Shown here: piece after piece, positions 6,244-14,348 of the stretch | Layout: each line of letters begins with the position of its first letter | Numbering within the stretch: the stretch's first letter is position 1 | Source: Butyrivibrio sp. MC2013 | GTDB taxonomy: Bacteria > Bacillota > Clostridia > Lachnospirales > Lachnospiraceae | Direction of reading: 5' to 3' | Assembly: GCF_000424585.1 (NCBI RefSeq) | Contig: NZ_AUKE01000024.1 | Span: 1 to 47,727, forward strand | DNA: 47,727 nucleotides | The notes under the pieces: generated by a model | What the model was told of the DNA's origin: nothing | Database searches by the model: none | What the model saw: only the letters and a program-made list of their open reading frames with translations | Position numbers and translations under genes: made by a program

Positions 6244-8136
6244 ATGGGTATAAGAAATGCAGGTTCGATTATCAAAGAAGCTCGTCTCAGGGCAGGACTT
6301 ACACAGGAACAGTTATCTGAGGGTATTTGTTCCTTGGCCTCAATGTGCAATATTGAAACGGGTAAGCTAGGAGTAAGCGCTTCAACCTTTCAAGCTCTCA
6401 TGAAAAAGGCTGGCAGTTCATCTGAAAAGATGCCAATATTTAAGGATCGCTCAGATTTTGATGCTTATATGTATTTAAAAAATGCCAGACTATATGCCGA
6501 TAAGTATTGCTTTAAATCAGCATATGATGAGCTTATCAAATTAAAACTTTGCTCCTATGGAGAAAATCGGCTTTATTATCAAGAGGCATTATTCCTCTTA
6601 GCTCGTATAAAATACCTTAATGGTGAAACAAATTATTCATACCTTCTTGATATTCTAAATACTGCCATACATATTAGTCATAATGAACTGGACTTTTCTG
6701 ATTTTAGCGATATTTTCTTATCTTACGTTGACAATGAAATACTAATTCTCATTGCCAATATATATATCAGCTCTAATAAAATACCAGAAGCCCAGTCACT
6801 ATGTAATGAAATATGCAAAAACCTTAATAGGCATGTTGTCAATGACAAATATACCGCCTATCTCCAAATGCTTACTTGCTTCACCAGCTCCAGATTGTAT
6901 TTTGAATTGGGTAAATATGCAGAGGCAAAAGAGCAGGTAACTCTTGCTATGCATTTTTCCGAAGAATACTATATTGAGACATTCCGTCTGGAAATTTTAT
7001 TCCTTAGCATTCTAATTGATTGTTGTATTGATAAATCTTCAATCAATAACGATCTTCTCTACTTGCTTTCATTGGCTTCTTATCTCGGATGCAGCTACGT
7101 TACCAGGCTCAAAAAGAGGCTAAAAGAATTAAATGTTCCCAAAGAATATCTTCAAGTCGAAGATCCAAGCCCCGTACTTCTTCCTGATTATGATTTTACT
7201 TATCCGATGGATTCGCTTTCAGATGGGGTTATTGATTATAATGATGATAAAGCACTTACTTTAGGCCGCCTCATCTATTCGTTAAGAAAAGAACAGCATT
7301 TATCTCTAAATGAATTAAGCAACGGACTTTGTAGCGCGTCAAAACTATCTAAAATCGAAAATAGTACTCAAGCCCCCGGAATTCATCTTGCCGAAGCACT
7401 CCTAAACAGACTTGGTTATTCTGAAAGAGATTTTATATTCTATGGTAATACGACAGAGTCGGATTATTGGCAAAAGAAAAATCGCTTATTGAGCATGAAT
7501 CATAAAGAAGAGTTGTATACAGAGGAATACGCTAACATAATCAATTCAGGAATGAACTCAAACAATCCTGCAATAAAACAGTTGTGTATACTCTTTGAAA
7601 ACAGCAAGCATCTTTATTCTGAAGACGAGTGCGCCGCGTTGAACGAAGGGCTAAAAATCTCAATTCCAGATTACAGTATTAATACTATTGGCAGCAAGAA
7701 TCTTTCCTGGATTGAAATATCTCTATTGAATGGAATCTGTTTGAAATATATTAAATCAAATAAATTTGATGAAGCTAAAAAGATAAATGATGCACTTCTT
7801 AGCTATTCACAAAAACACTTTGTGACACCTGGCTATCAAGTTATTACTATGTTTTCCTCATATAAGCTCCGCTTTAGGTATTTATATAACATTGGCGAAT
7901 ATAGGCAAATTATTAATGAGCTTGATTTACTGGACAACGAATTCCTCTTAAAGAGCTCTGGAAGCGCCTCAGATTTTTATTTCTATTCATCTCAGGCTCT
8001 TGGCGAAATCAACAATTATGATCTGATGATAAAACATGCAAGAATTGCCGCTGGCTACTTTAAACTAATCGGGCTTGAAAGCAGAAAGAATTATCTCATT
8101 TCAGAAATCAAAGAACAATTCCATGTCAAAGTCTAA
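6244..8136 (+). CDS. RNPP-like regulator with two HTH domains and TPR repeats
   Basis: A 630-residue cytosolic protein. Residues 7-56 form an Xre-type helix-turn-helix (IIKEARLRAGLTQEQLSEGI..ASMCNIETG), followed by about 280 residues of helical TPR-like repeats. Residues 340-390 form a second, more diverged HTH (LGRLIYSLRKEQHLSLNELS..SKIEN), followed by about 230 residues of further TPR-like helices. One HTH plus TPRs is the plan of RNPP peptide-sensing regulators (PlcR, Rgg, NprR, PrgX), usually near 300 residues. This protein looks like two such units fused, a built-in dimer. GGGAGA lies ten bases before the ATG. It is divergent from the peptide operon and convergent with a small secreted peptide gene, both expected of a peptide-responsive activator. 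Binding of any peptide is inference. Confidence 0.85.
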   Translation: MGIRNAGSIIKEARLRAGLTQEQLSEGICSLASMCNIETGKLGVSASTFQALMKKAGSSSEKMPIFKDRSDFDAYMYLKNARLYADKYCFKSAYDELIKLKLCSYGENRLYYQEALFLLARIKYLNGETNYSYLLDILNTAIHISHNELDFSDFSDIFLSYVDNEILILIANIYISSNKIPEAQSLCNEICKNLNRHVVNDKYTAYLQMLTCFTSSRLYFELGKYAEAKEQVTLAMHFSEEYYIETFRLEILFLSILIDCCIDKSSINNDLLYLLSLASYLGCSYVTRLKKRLKELNVPKEYLQVEDPSPVLLPDYDFTYPMDSLSDGVIDYNDDKALTLGRLIYSLRKEQHLSLNELSNGLCSASKLSKIENSTQAPGIHLAEALLNRLGYSERDFIFYGNTTESDYWQKKNRLLSMNHKEELYTEEYANIINSGMNSNNPAIKQLCILFENSKHLYSEDECAALNEGLKISIPDYSINTIGSKNLSWIEISLLNGICLKYIKSNKFDEAKKINDALLSYSQKHFVTPGYQVITMFSSYKLRFRYLYNIGEYRQIINELDLLDNEFLLKSSGSASDFYFYSSQALGEINNYDLMIKHARIAAGYFKLIGLESRKNYLISEIKEQFHVKV

Positions 8137-8171
8137 ATAGAGGATACCGCAATTGCGATATCCTCTATTTA
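8134..8171. terminator. Shared hairpin between regulator and secreted-peptide gene
   Basis: TAAATAGAGGATA (8134-8146) and TATCCTCTATTTA (8159-8171) form a perfect 13-bp stem. The loop itself contains the palindrome CGCAATTGCG. The regulator's stop codon is inside the stem, and the convergent small gene ends at 8178. It probably terminates transcription from both sides. Confidence 0.75.
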
Positions 8172-8177
8172 GGTCAA

Positions 8178-8336
8178 TTATTTCTCATCAAATAATACAT
8201 TTTCAATAGAACTTCCTATATTCTCATCCCCCATTGATTCATTGACTTCGGGTCTTGCTGCAGCGCTGCTTATAAGCAACTCCATCGCCATAACAGTTGC
8301 AAGAATTGTCGTTTTTACAATGTTCATTTTTCTCAT
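8178..8336 (-). CDS. Small secreted peptide, candidate pheromone precursor (52 aa)
   Basis: Too short for routine calling. From ATG 8336 the protein begins MRKMNIVKTTILATVMAMEL and continues to SSAAA. This is a signal peptide with a charged start, a hydrophobic core and an AAA end. The remaining ~25 residues are acidic and end in SSIENVLFDEK. AGGAGA lies eleven bases upstream. Its place beside an HTH-TPR regulator, size, secretion signal and short tail match Phr, PapR and Shp signal precursors. Its promoter shares the 21-nt box with the precursor operon, suggesting that the regulator drives both and that the peptide closes a feedback loop. Alternatives are an immunity peptide or an unrelated secreted peptide. 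Confidence 0.72.
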   Translation of the reverse strand: MRKMNIVKTTILATVMAMELLISSAAARPEVNESMGDENIGSSIENVLFDEK

Positions 8337-8388
8337 ACCACAAAAATCTCCTACTTCTGCTTATCATATCTATATGTTACAGTTTCAG

Positions 8389-8435
8389 ATTATATATCAG
8401 CTCCCAAAAGAAAGTGAACCCAAGTAAATGGAAAA
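8389..8435 (-). promoter_or_regulatory. Promoter of secreted-peptide gene with conserved 21-nt box
   Basis: Plus-strand 8415-8435 reads TGAACCCAAGTAAATGGAAAA; on the minus strand it is followed after 20 bases by TATAAT (8389-8394). The box and its spacing equal those of the precursor operon. Only the half-site is present: the right arm of the dyad seen at 6158-6170 is missing. The predicted start is about 45 nt before the ATG. Confidence 0.65.
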
Positions 8436-8461
8436 AGCAATAACTGATTAAAATCACTCTG

Positions 8462-8647
8462 GAGTCAATGGGGACGTTTCATTTTGACTCACATATGCTC
8501 CGAAAAATCAATTTCTCTTATTTGCTCAAACTCAACCGCATCTAAGTGCCGGCAGATCTTTGCATCATCCGTACCGGCTTCCTCAAGTTCTATAGAAGCA
8601 CGCCACCACAAAGGCCTGATACATTTATAAAGCAATGCAACTGCTTT
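8462..8647 (-). pseudogene. Duplicated 3' fragment of the phosphotransferase gene
   Basis: These 186 bases align without gaps to 10162-10347 (offset exactly 1700), with only a handful of mismatches. They encode the last ~53 codons and stop of the phosphotransferase-like protein plus its 3' flank, with no gene body. The outer end is an inverted repeat, GAGTCAA (8462-8468) and TTGACTC (8484-8490) around GGGGACG. I have seen this REP-like motif beside genes in many bacteria. Together the two copies bound a 1.7-kb unit. Confidence 0.9.
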
Positions 8648-8695
8648 GCAGGAGACTATTTTATCCGCATAAAAAAAGACCTTCCTTTTTTATTC

Positions 8696-9091
8696 CTAAC
8701 ACTGCTCGTCATCGAAACCATACTTATCTTTCAAAATCTTTACAAATACTGGTCCAAGCTCAATTATAAAATGCTTGCCCTTGTATTTTGCTTCAGGATG
8801 GCATGTGCAGATATCAACTGTAACATTGTTTATTATTGTTTCTTGGAAATCATCTGCATTACCAACTACAAGATACTGAATAAAAGGAAAATCCCAGGTT
8901 CCTTTTTGGTATTCAAAAGGCAATGATGCCTCAAATGGTCTTTCTATATCAACACCTATAGAATCAAGATACAATGCCAACTCAGGATATGTTTCTCTTA
9001 TCTCATCAATGAGATTCTGGCAATAATCACATTGGCACGTATCCTCTCTTTGATAGTTTATATAGTATTCTTTTGTCTTTTCTATATCCAT
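8696..9091 (-). CDS. Hypothetical Cys-motif protein
   Basis: A 131-residue soluble protein starting MDIEKTKEYYINYQRED. Near the N-terminus, CQCDYC gives a C-x-C-x-x-C cluster, followed by a helix and SIGVDIERPFE. A further CTCH pair lies near residue 102. I recall similar uncharacterised proteins in Firmicutes but no function. The ATG at 9091 is chosen because GTGGGGA, just upstream, is the likely ribosome-binding site; the longer GTG start sits inside it. It lies in the unit between the 186-bp repeats, 45 bp after the ASCH-GNAT gene on the same strand. Confidence 0.65.
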   Translation of the reverse strand: MDIEKTKEYYINYQREDTCQCDYCQNLIDEIRETYPELALYLDSIGVDIERPFEASLPFEYQKGTWDFPFIQYLVVGNADDFQETIINNVTVDICTCHPEAKYKGKHFIIELGPVFVKILKDKYGFDDEQC

Positions 9092-9136
9092 ATTTATAAT
9101 TTTCCCCACTTGCGGTTATACGATTATCCATGTGAG

Positions 9137-10144
9137 TCACAAAGCTATTCTGTATCTTTCTAAGTCAATATCATCGTCTTTAAGGTAAACTGTTTCCATG
9201 TACTCCCCTCCATTTGCCTTAATAGTTCGTCTGCTAGCCTCATTACCTGGCATGCAGCTCACGGTTATCTCCTGGAAACCAAATGAAGATAGATAATCTT
9301 TTGCCTTGGCAAGCATCCGTGTAGCATAACCTTTCCGGCGTTCCGAAGGGCGTACAGAGTAACCAACGTGACCGGTATAGTTTGCCATTTTTTCATTCAG
9401 TTCATGGTGTACCTGCAAACAGCCCACCATTTTCATGTCTTTTTTTCTTATACACAAAATAACAGTACCCCTAGCACCTCGTTCATCTGTTTCTCTTGCA
9501 GGATTCGCCCAACCAATACAATAGTCAGCATACTCTTTTATATTCGGCATACGTTTCAAGGAAAAGCATCCATCAAATTCAGAATCCGCATCAATCATTT
9601 CCCGTCTATATGCAGCAATTTCATCTGCATAATCAAACGTTGCTTCAACAAACAAAAGCTCTTCACCAGAATTTATTAAACTGTTTTGGGGTAAATACTC
9701 AACAGAGAATTTTTCACATACAACAAGTGATTCAGCAGAAAATGGAATGCCAGTTCTTCTCCCACATTCAGCAAAAGCTTTTCTGTGGACATTTCTCCAA
9801 TATACAAGAGACCTGTCTCCTTCACCTTCTGAATATGCGTGAAAATGAGGCACTTCCCTAAAAGGGCATATGTAAACATCATAATCCCGAATCACACATA
9901 CAGCTTCTCCGTTTCCAGCTATAACCACGCTATAATCTCCTTGCTGGGGAAGCTTATAATGTGCATCTTTGGAAATATAATTATCACAAGTTCTTGCCTC
10001 GCCAAATTTAATACCGTTTACAACAAGGTCTGCTAATATATCCGCAGTTTTAAAGTCATCTCCAAATGACCTCACATCATATTCTGTATTTTTATCTATT
10101 CCACTTTTTTTACAAAACTCTGTCCATAACTGCTCTTCTGTCAT
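9137..10144 (-). CDS. ASCH domain-GNAT acetyltransferase fusion
   Basis: 335 residues from ATG 10144, which follows an AGAGGGA site; the 16-codon longer frame begins inside the repeat and is rejected. Residues 1-145 match YhfF-type ASCH proteins (LWTEFCKKSGI, FGDD...ADILADLVV.GIKFGEA, FREVPHFHAYSEGEGDRSL), a fold near the PUA family thought to bind RNA or nucleotides. Residues 155-335 are a GNAT domain with the acetyl-CoA loop VRPSERRKGYATRML. It may be an N-acetyltransferase whose target is bound by the ASCH part; the substrate is unknown. Confidence 0.75.
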   Translation of the reverse strand: MTEEQLWTEFCKKSGIDKNTEYDVRSFGDDFKTADILADLVVNGIKFGEARTCDNYISKDAHYKLPQQGDYSVVIAGNGEAVCVIRDYDVYICPFREVPHFHAYSEGEGDRSLVYWRNVHRKAFAECGRRTGIPFSAESLVVCEKFSVEYLPQNSLINSGEELLFVEATFDYADEIAAYRREMIDADSEFDGCFSLKRMPNIKEYADYCIGWANPARETDERGARGTVILCIRKKDMKMVGCLQVHHELNEKMANYTGHVGYSVRPSERRKGYATRMLAKAKDYLSSFGFQEITVSCMPGNEASRRTIKANGGEYMETVYLKDDDIDLERYRIAL

Positions 10145-10161
10145 TTTCCCTCTACTATCTA

Positions 10162-10347
10162 GAGTCAATGGGGACGTTTCATTTTGACTCACATATGCTC
10201 CGAAAAATCAATTTCTCTTATTTGCTCAAACTCAACCGCTTCTAAGTGTCGGCAGATCTTTGCATCATCCGTACCGGCTTCCTCAAGTTCTATAGAAGCA
10301 CGCCACCACAAAGGCCTGATACATTTATAGAGCAGTGCTGCCGCTTT
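10162..10347. repeat. 186-bp direct repeat, parental copy
   Basis: Second copy of the 8462-8647 repeat, here forming the true 3' end of the phosphotransferase gene and its GAGTCAA...TTGACTC flank. It marks the right border of the 1.7-kb inserted or duplicated unit. Confidence 0.9.
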
Positions 10348-11238
10348 CTTTTCCAGATCCGAAAACGAATAAACCTTCTTTACTATATCAAGTGCATGAA
10401 CCACACGCTTCAGAAAGTTATCATCCTCTCCTATATTGCTGTATGTATCATCAGTTGAAACATACGGCGCCTGGCGAAGCAGATAGTTGATAAACACATC
10501 CCTTCCACATATGTTGAAATCATACACTCCCTTAAAATGTCCGTCATCATCCAAAAGGACATTAGTATAGTTTATATCTGCCTGAAACACCGATGTCGGG
10601 AGCTTGTGATATATCTTTTCCAGTTCCTCTCTTGCAATAAGCCAGTTATTCCATATCCGTTCAACCCGGTTTTTATATTTTTCCGGAAGCTTTTTGGCAA
10701 GATTCAGCCATTTTTCAGCATCTTCTGTCGTCTCATCACATTTATCCCCCGGGTCAAATGTCTCAAACATGCAATACGCCGAAGGCAGATCCGTATAGTC
10801 AAAATTGCACGCCGCGACCTTGGCGTCCATGATCATGGCTTCCTCAAGAAAAGAATACCATCCGTCCGTAAGAAGCTTGCTATCTGAAAACGTGGTGTTT
10901 ATCAGTTCTTCTGCAGATTTATATTTTGAAAACTCCTCCCCCCATACCACACAATCCCTGTCTTTATATACAATCGTAGGGAATGTGCCATCCAGTGATC
11001 GAATATACTGCGGGCAATAATATCCTAGATCACGGTATTCTTTAGCTATCCTTTCCCACAAAACAAGATGCTTTTCATCTGTAAAACCATTTGCAGCGAG
11101 CTTGATCGCAATCTTTTCCTCACCAAAATCCACCAGTAATGTTTCTCTAAAATCATCGTCTCCGTGACTGGTATTTTTTATATCAATATTATCCGGAGTC
11201 TTTTCAGAAAAAAGTCTGACTATATCATTTATGTCCAT
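10189..11238 (-). CDS. Aminoglycoside phosphotransferase-like kinase
   Basis: 349 residues of the APH/choline-kinase fold. The catalytic loop reads QADINYTNVLLDDDGHFKG (Q-A-D in place of H-G-D), and VYDFNICGRD carries the metal-binding Asp. The N-lobe Lys is in EEKIAIKLAANG. The C-terminus continues to REIDFSEHM, the part duplicated at 8462. A small-molecule hydroxyl is the likely acceptor; drug resistance cannot be claimed, since many such kinases are metabolic. AAGGAG lies 12 bases before ATG 11238. Confidence 0.8.
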   Translation of the reverse strand: MDINDIVRLFSEKTPDNIDIKNTSHGDDDFRETLLVDFGEEKIAIKLAANGFTDEKHLVLWERIAKEYRDLGYYCPQYIRSLDGTFPTIVYKDRDCVVWGEEFSKYKSAEELINTTFSDSKLLTDGWYSFLEEAMIMDAKVAACNFDYTDLPSAYCMFETFDPGDKCDETTEDAEKWLNLAKKLPEKYKNRVERIWNNWLIAREELEKIYHKLPTSVFQADINYTNVLLDDDGHFKGVYDFNICGRDVFINYLLRQAPYVSTDDTYSNIGEDDNFLKRVVHALDIVKKVYSFSDLEKKAAALLYKCIRPLWWRASIELEEAGTDDAKICRHLEAVEFEQIREIDFSEHM

Positions 11239-11318
11239 TCTTCAGGGTCACTCCTTAAAACATAATGCATGCGAATATTCTTTTAACCTGCCTTTTTCTC
11301 CGCTTCCGGGCTCGTGGC

Positions 11319-12599
11319 TCATTCCGAGCATAGCTCCAGCTTCAGATTATCAAAGGTCCATCCCCTGACATCACTGATCACGCCGTATTCACGGGCTCTG
11401 ATCTCCATATTCTTAAAGACCACGTCTTTGATGGGGCGGCCGGGATAGGCATTGATATAGAAAATCTGGCTGCTGCCTTCATAGTTAGAGGTAAAGTCAG
11501 CCCTGATATCGTGTACGAATATATTCTTTACTACAGGTATACCCACCTCTACAGGCACAAAGGTAAGGAGCTTTTCCCAATGGGCAGGAATGGGCTTACC
11601 CTTGTACTCCTCGGGAAGGACAGCCTTGTTGTATGAAGGATACCAGTTCAGGTCAAAGTTAAACAGGGTACCCACATTCAATGCCCTGAGATTTGATACC
11701 TGTACTCGCTCTACAACACCGCCTCTGGTGTGAGAGGATTTTACCCTAAAGGCGTTCTGAGTGCCCTTAAAGGTAATATCTCTGATATTGATATTTCTGA
11801 TGCCGCCACTGGTCTCACTACCCAGAGTGATACCAAAGCCTCGTCTGATCTCGCAGTTCTGGATCTGGACATTCTCAGATATCCTGCCTACTCTGAGGCC
11901 ATCCCAGTCTCTTCCCGACTTAATGGCGATATCATCATCGTTGCAGTCTATAAAGCAGCGCTCTATTACCACACCGGAGCATGAGTCCACTACTATACCG
12001 TCAGTGGAAGTGCCTTCATTTTCATGGACCTTCACGCTATCCACATGGACATTGTTGCAATAAGTCATCTGAATAGTCCAGAAGCCGCTCCTGATACAGT
12101 CGATGCCGCTGATCTCCACGTTTTCGCAGTTCTGGATCAGCATGGTCCTGATCCTTCTGCAGTCGTAGTCCAGGCACCATCTCATATTCCTGGCTACATA
12201 GTCAGCCCTCATGCCGCCGTGCCTGTCTACTCCCCAGTATCTGGTCCACCATACAGGACCATTGCCGTCTATCATGCCCTCTCCGCAGATCCTGACATTT
12301 GATACTCCGATAGCATTGATGATAGCAGCAGGCCAGGGCATCTCTATGCCGGCCACACGAGTATCTATGACCACATACCTGGCCTCATTGGAGCTTCCCA
12401 GCAGCACAGCTCCCCTGGCCAGCTCCAGAGTCATATGGCTTCCCAGAAAAAGAGAGCCTGTCACATAAGTCCCCTCTTCTATCCTCAAGGTCCCTCTTGC
12501 GGCTGCAGCCGCATCTATAGCTTTTTGCAGAGCTTCGGTATCATCTGTCCTACCATTACCTTTAGCACCAAAGCTTCTTGGATCAATGATATCTGACAT
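11319..12599 (-). CDS. Glycoside hydrolase family 28 (polygalacturonase-like)
   Basis: 426 residues forming a right-handed parallel beta-helix. Family 28 motifs are present: the STDG region, CNDDDIAIKSG with the catalytic Asp pair, GFGITLGS in place of GHG-S, and FRVKS for the R-I-K motif. Replacement of the usual His by Phe (G-F-G) suggests exo- or rhamnogalacturonan-type activity. There is no signal peptide, so it acts on imported pectic oligosaccharides in the cytosol. GGAGGATG precedes the ATG. It stands alone, divergent from mtaD. Confidence 0.88.
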   Translation of the reverse strand: MSDIIDPRSFGAKGNGRTDDTEALQKAIDAAAAARGTLRIEEGTYVTGSLFLGSHMTLELARGAVLLGSSNEARYVVIDTRVAGIEMPWPAAIINAIGVSNVRICGEGMIDGNGPVWWTRYWGVDRHGGMRADYVARNMRWCLDYDCRRIRTMLIQNCENVEISGIDCIRSGFWTIQMTYCNNVHVDSVKVHENEGTSTDGIVVDSCSGVVIERCFIDCNDDDIAIKSGRDWDGLRVGRISENVQIQNCEIRRGFGITLGSETSGGIRNINIRDITFKGTQNAFRVKSSHTRGGVVERVQVSNLRALNVGTLFNFDLNWYPSYNKAVLPEEYKGKPIPAHWEKLLTFVPVEVGIPVVKNIFVHDIRADFTSNYEGSSQIFYINAYPGRPIKDVVFKNMEIRAREYGVISDVRGWTFDNLKLELCSE

Positions 12600-12703
12600 G
12601 GGGCATCCTCCATAAGAATTTTATCTATATATTCTTGAAAATGCGTGTTTCTGAAGATTGATCTATCAACATATACATATATTCTACCATCAGTACCCCC
12701 TAT

Positions 12704-12733
12704 TTGACACCCGTGGCTTAAAGCGTTTATTCT
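12704..12733 (+). promoter_or_regulatory. Sigma-A-type promoter before mtaD
   Basis: TTGACA at 12704-12709 is followed after 18 bases by TATTCT (12728-12733). Expected start is about 75 nt before the mtaD ATG. No riboswitch fold was recognised in the leader. Confidence 0.5.
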
Positions 12734-12816
12734 TTATGAAGAAACTATGTTAGAGTTCACTTACTTTCAAGAAGTCTTAACTTTAAATCATTAGTCCTAA
12801 AAGAGAAAGGAAGAGC

Positions 12817-14094
12817 ATGAATATACTGATCAAAGATGTCCTGGCACTGCTGCCCGGAGATAAGGGGCCAAAGGCCGAGATGACAAGCGTTGCCATAAGC
12901 GGCAGCACTATAGCTCACGTTGGGAATGTCCCTGAGGATTTTGTTGCTGACAAGGTCATAGATGGCAAGGACAAGCTCCTGATCCCGGGACTTATCAATG
13001 CCCACACCCATACATACATGTCCTTTATGCGCAACTGCGCAGACGATCTGTCTTTTGCAGACTGGCTCTTTAATACCATCGACCCAATTGAAAGCAAGAT
13101 GGAAAGTGAGGATGCATACTGGGGTTCACTCCTTGGACAGATGGAGATGATAAAGTCCGGCACCACCTGCTTTAACGACCAGCAGATGCATATCCGCCAG
13201 ACCACAAGAGCGGTTAAAGAGTCCGGTATGAGAGCTGTGATCTGCAGAGGCCTTGTGGGGTCCGACTACGACCTGGATGACAGGCGCCTCAAAGAGACCT
13301 ATGAGGATATGGAATATATAAAGGACTGCGACAGGCTCACATATTTCCTGGGACCTCACGCTCCTTATAGCTGCGGACCCGAATATCTCAGGATGGTGGC
13401 CGATATTGCCAGAGAGCGGGGCATGGGCATCCACATCCATCTGGCAGAGTCCCTGACTGAATCCGAGAATATCATGAAGGATCATGGCTGCACTCCCATT
13501 GAATATGCCTTTAAAGCAGGAGTATTTGATTCCAGGACCATTGCAGCACACTGCGTGAACCTCACAGAATCTGACATGGACCTGCTAGCAAAGACAAACG
13601 TCTCTGTTGTAACCAATCCAGCTTCCAATATGAAGCTGGGCAACGGCATTGCACCTGTTCCGGAGATGATGGCAAAGGGCATCAATGTCTGCCTGGGCAC
13701 AGACGGCGCTGCGTCCAATAACTCCCAGAACCTCTTCCATGAGCTCAGGCTCCTGTCCCTGATCCACAAGGGTACTCACAAGACTCCTTTGTGCATAAGC
13801 GCAGGTGAAGCCTTTGACATGGCTACCATAAACGGCGCCAGGGCCCTGGGTCTTGACACAGGAGCTATAGAGGAAGGCAGGAAGGCTGATCTGGCCCTGC
13901 TGGATCTGAATACTCCTTCTATGATGCCTGTTAATAATCCCATTGCAGGACTGAGCTACTCCGCAGACGGAAGTGAAACAGATACTGTTATCATAGATGG
14001 TCAGATCGTCATGGAGAATAGAGAGCTAAAGACTATCGATGAAGAAAAAGTGTATTATAATGTGAGAAGGATATGTGAGAGGCTGGGGCTTTAA
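12817..14094 (+). CDS. mtaD: 5-methylthioadenosine/S-adenosylhomocysteine deaminase
   Basis: 425-residue amidohydrolase that deaminates SAH, MTA or adenosine. Metal ligands are visible: HTH in GLINAHTHTY, HIHLAE, AAHCVN and LGTDGAASNN. GPHAPY and SGTTCFND are also typical of the MtaD/TrzA group. AAAGGAAG lies just before the ATG. Next downstream on the same strand, after a repeat element, is S-adenosylhomocysteinase, so SAH breakdown here may go through S-inosylhomocysteine. Confidence 0.92.
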   Translation: MNILIKDVLALLPGDKGPKAEMTSVAISGSTIAHVGNVPEDFVADKVIDGKDKLLIPGLINAHTHTYMSFMRNCADDLSFADWLFNTIDPIESKMESEDAYWGSLLGQMEMIKSGTTCFNDQQMHIRQTTRAVKESGMRAVICRGLVGSDYDLDDRRLKETYEDMEYIKDCDRLTYFLGPHAPYSCGPEYLRMVADIARERGMGIHIHLAESLTESENIMKDHGCTPIEYAFKAGVFDSRTIAAHCVNLTESDMDLLAKTNVSVVTNPASNMKLGNGIAPVPEMMAKGINVCLGTDGAASNNSQNLFHELRLLSLIHKGTHKTPLCISAGEAFDMATINGARALGLDTGAIEEGRKADLALLDLNTPSMMPVNNPIAGLSYSADGSETDTVIIDGQIVMENRELKTIDEEKVYYNVRRICERLGL

Positions 14095-14096
14095 TA

Positions 14097-14242
14097 ATAT
14101 ATAAAATAATCAAGATAACCCACCACCTTTAGGTGGTGGGAATATCTTGATTACGGGTGCGGGGTTATAAGCTCCGTACCCGTAGAACTGCGTCAGCAGT
14201 GATTTTATAACGAGCAAAAAGCGAAGCGTTTGCGAGTTTAAC
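14097..14242. repeat. Four-hairpin repeat, copy 1
   Basis: This copy reads as the reverse complement of copies 2 and 3 and starts three bases after the mtaD stop. It contains AATCAAGATA...CCCACCACC-TTTA-GGTGGTGGG...TATCTTGATT, then an ACGGGT/ACCCGT stem, an ACTGC-TGAC-GCAGT hairpin and a GCAAA/TTTGC hairpin. Compared with copies 2 and 3 one base in the third stem is changed (CGGAG for CGGGG). It may serve as the mtaD terminator. Confidence 0.9.
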
Positions 14243-14348
14243 CCCATTAGATAAACGGCCTTTATCAGCAGCTATTTATCTTAGCTGGCAATAACAGCAT
14301 TTACATATTATTAGTGTGAATAGATTAATCAATTAAGGAGAAGAACTA

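Noticed and set aside
8242..8427. 61-codon plus-strand frame
   Set aside because: Antisense to the secreted peptide gene at 8178-8336, which has a signal peptide and a ribosome-binding site.
12024..12302. Plus-strand frames of 80-100 codons across the GH28 gene
   Set aside because: They are antisense to a full-length, motif-complete GH28 gene and show no family features or ribosome-binding sites.
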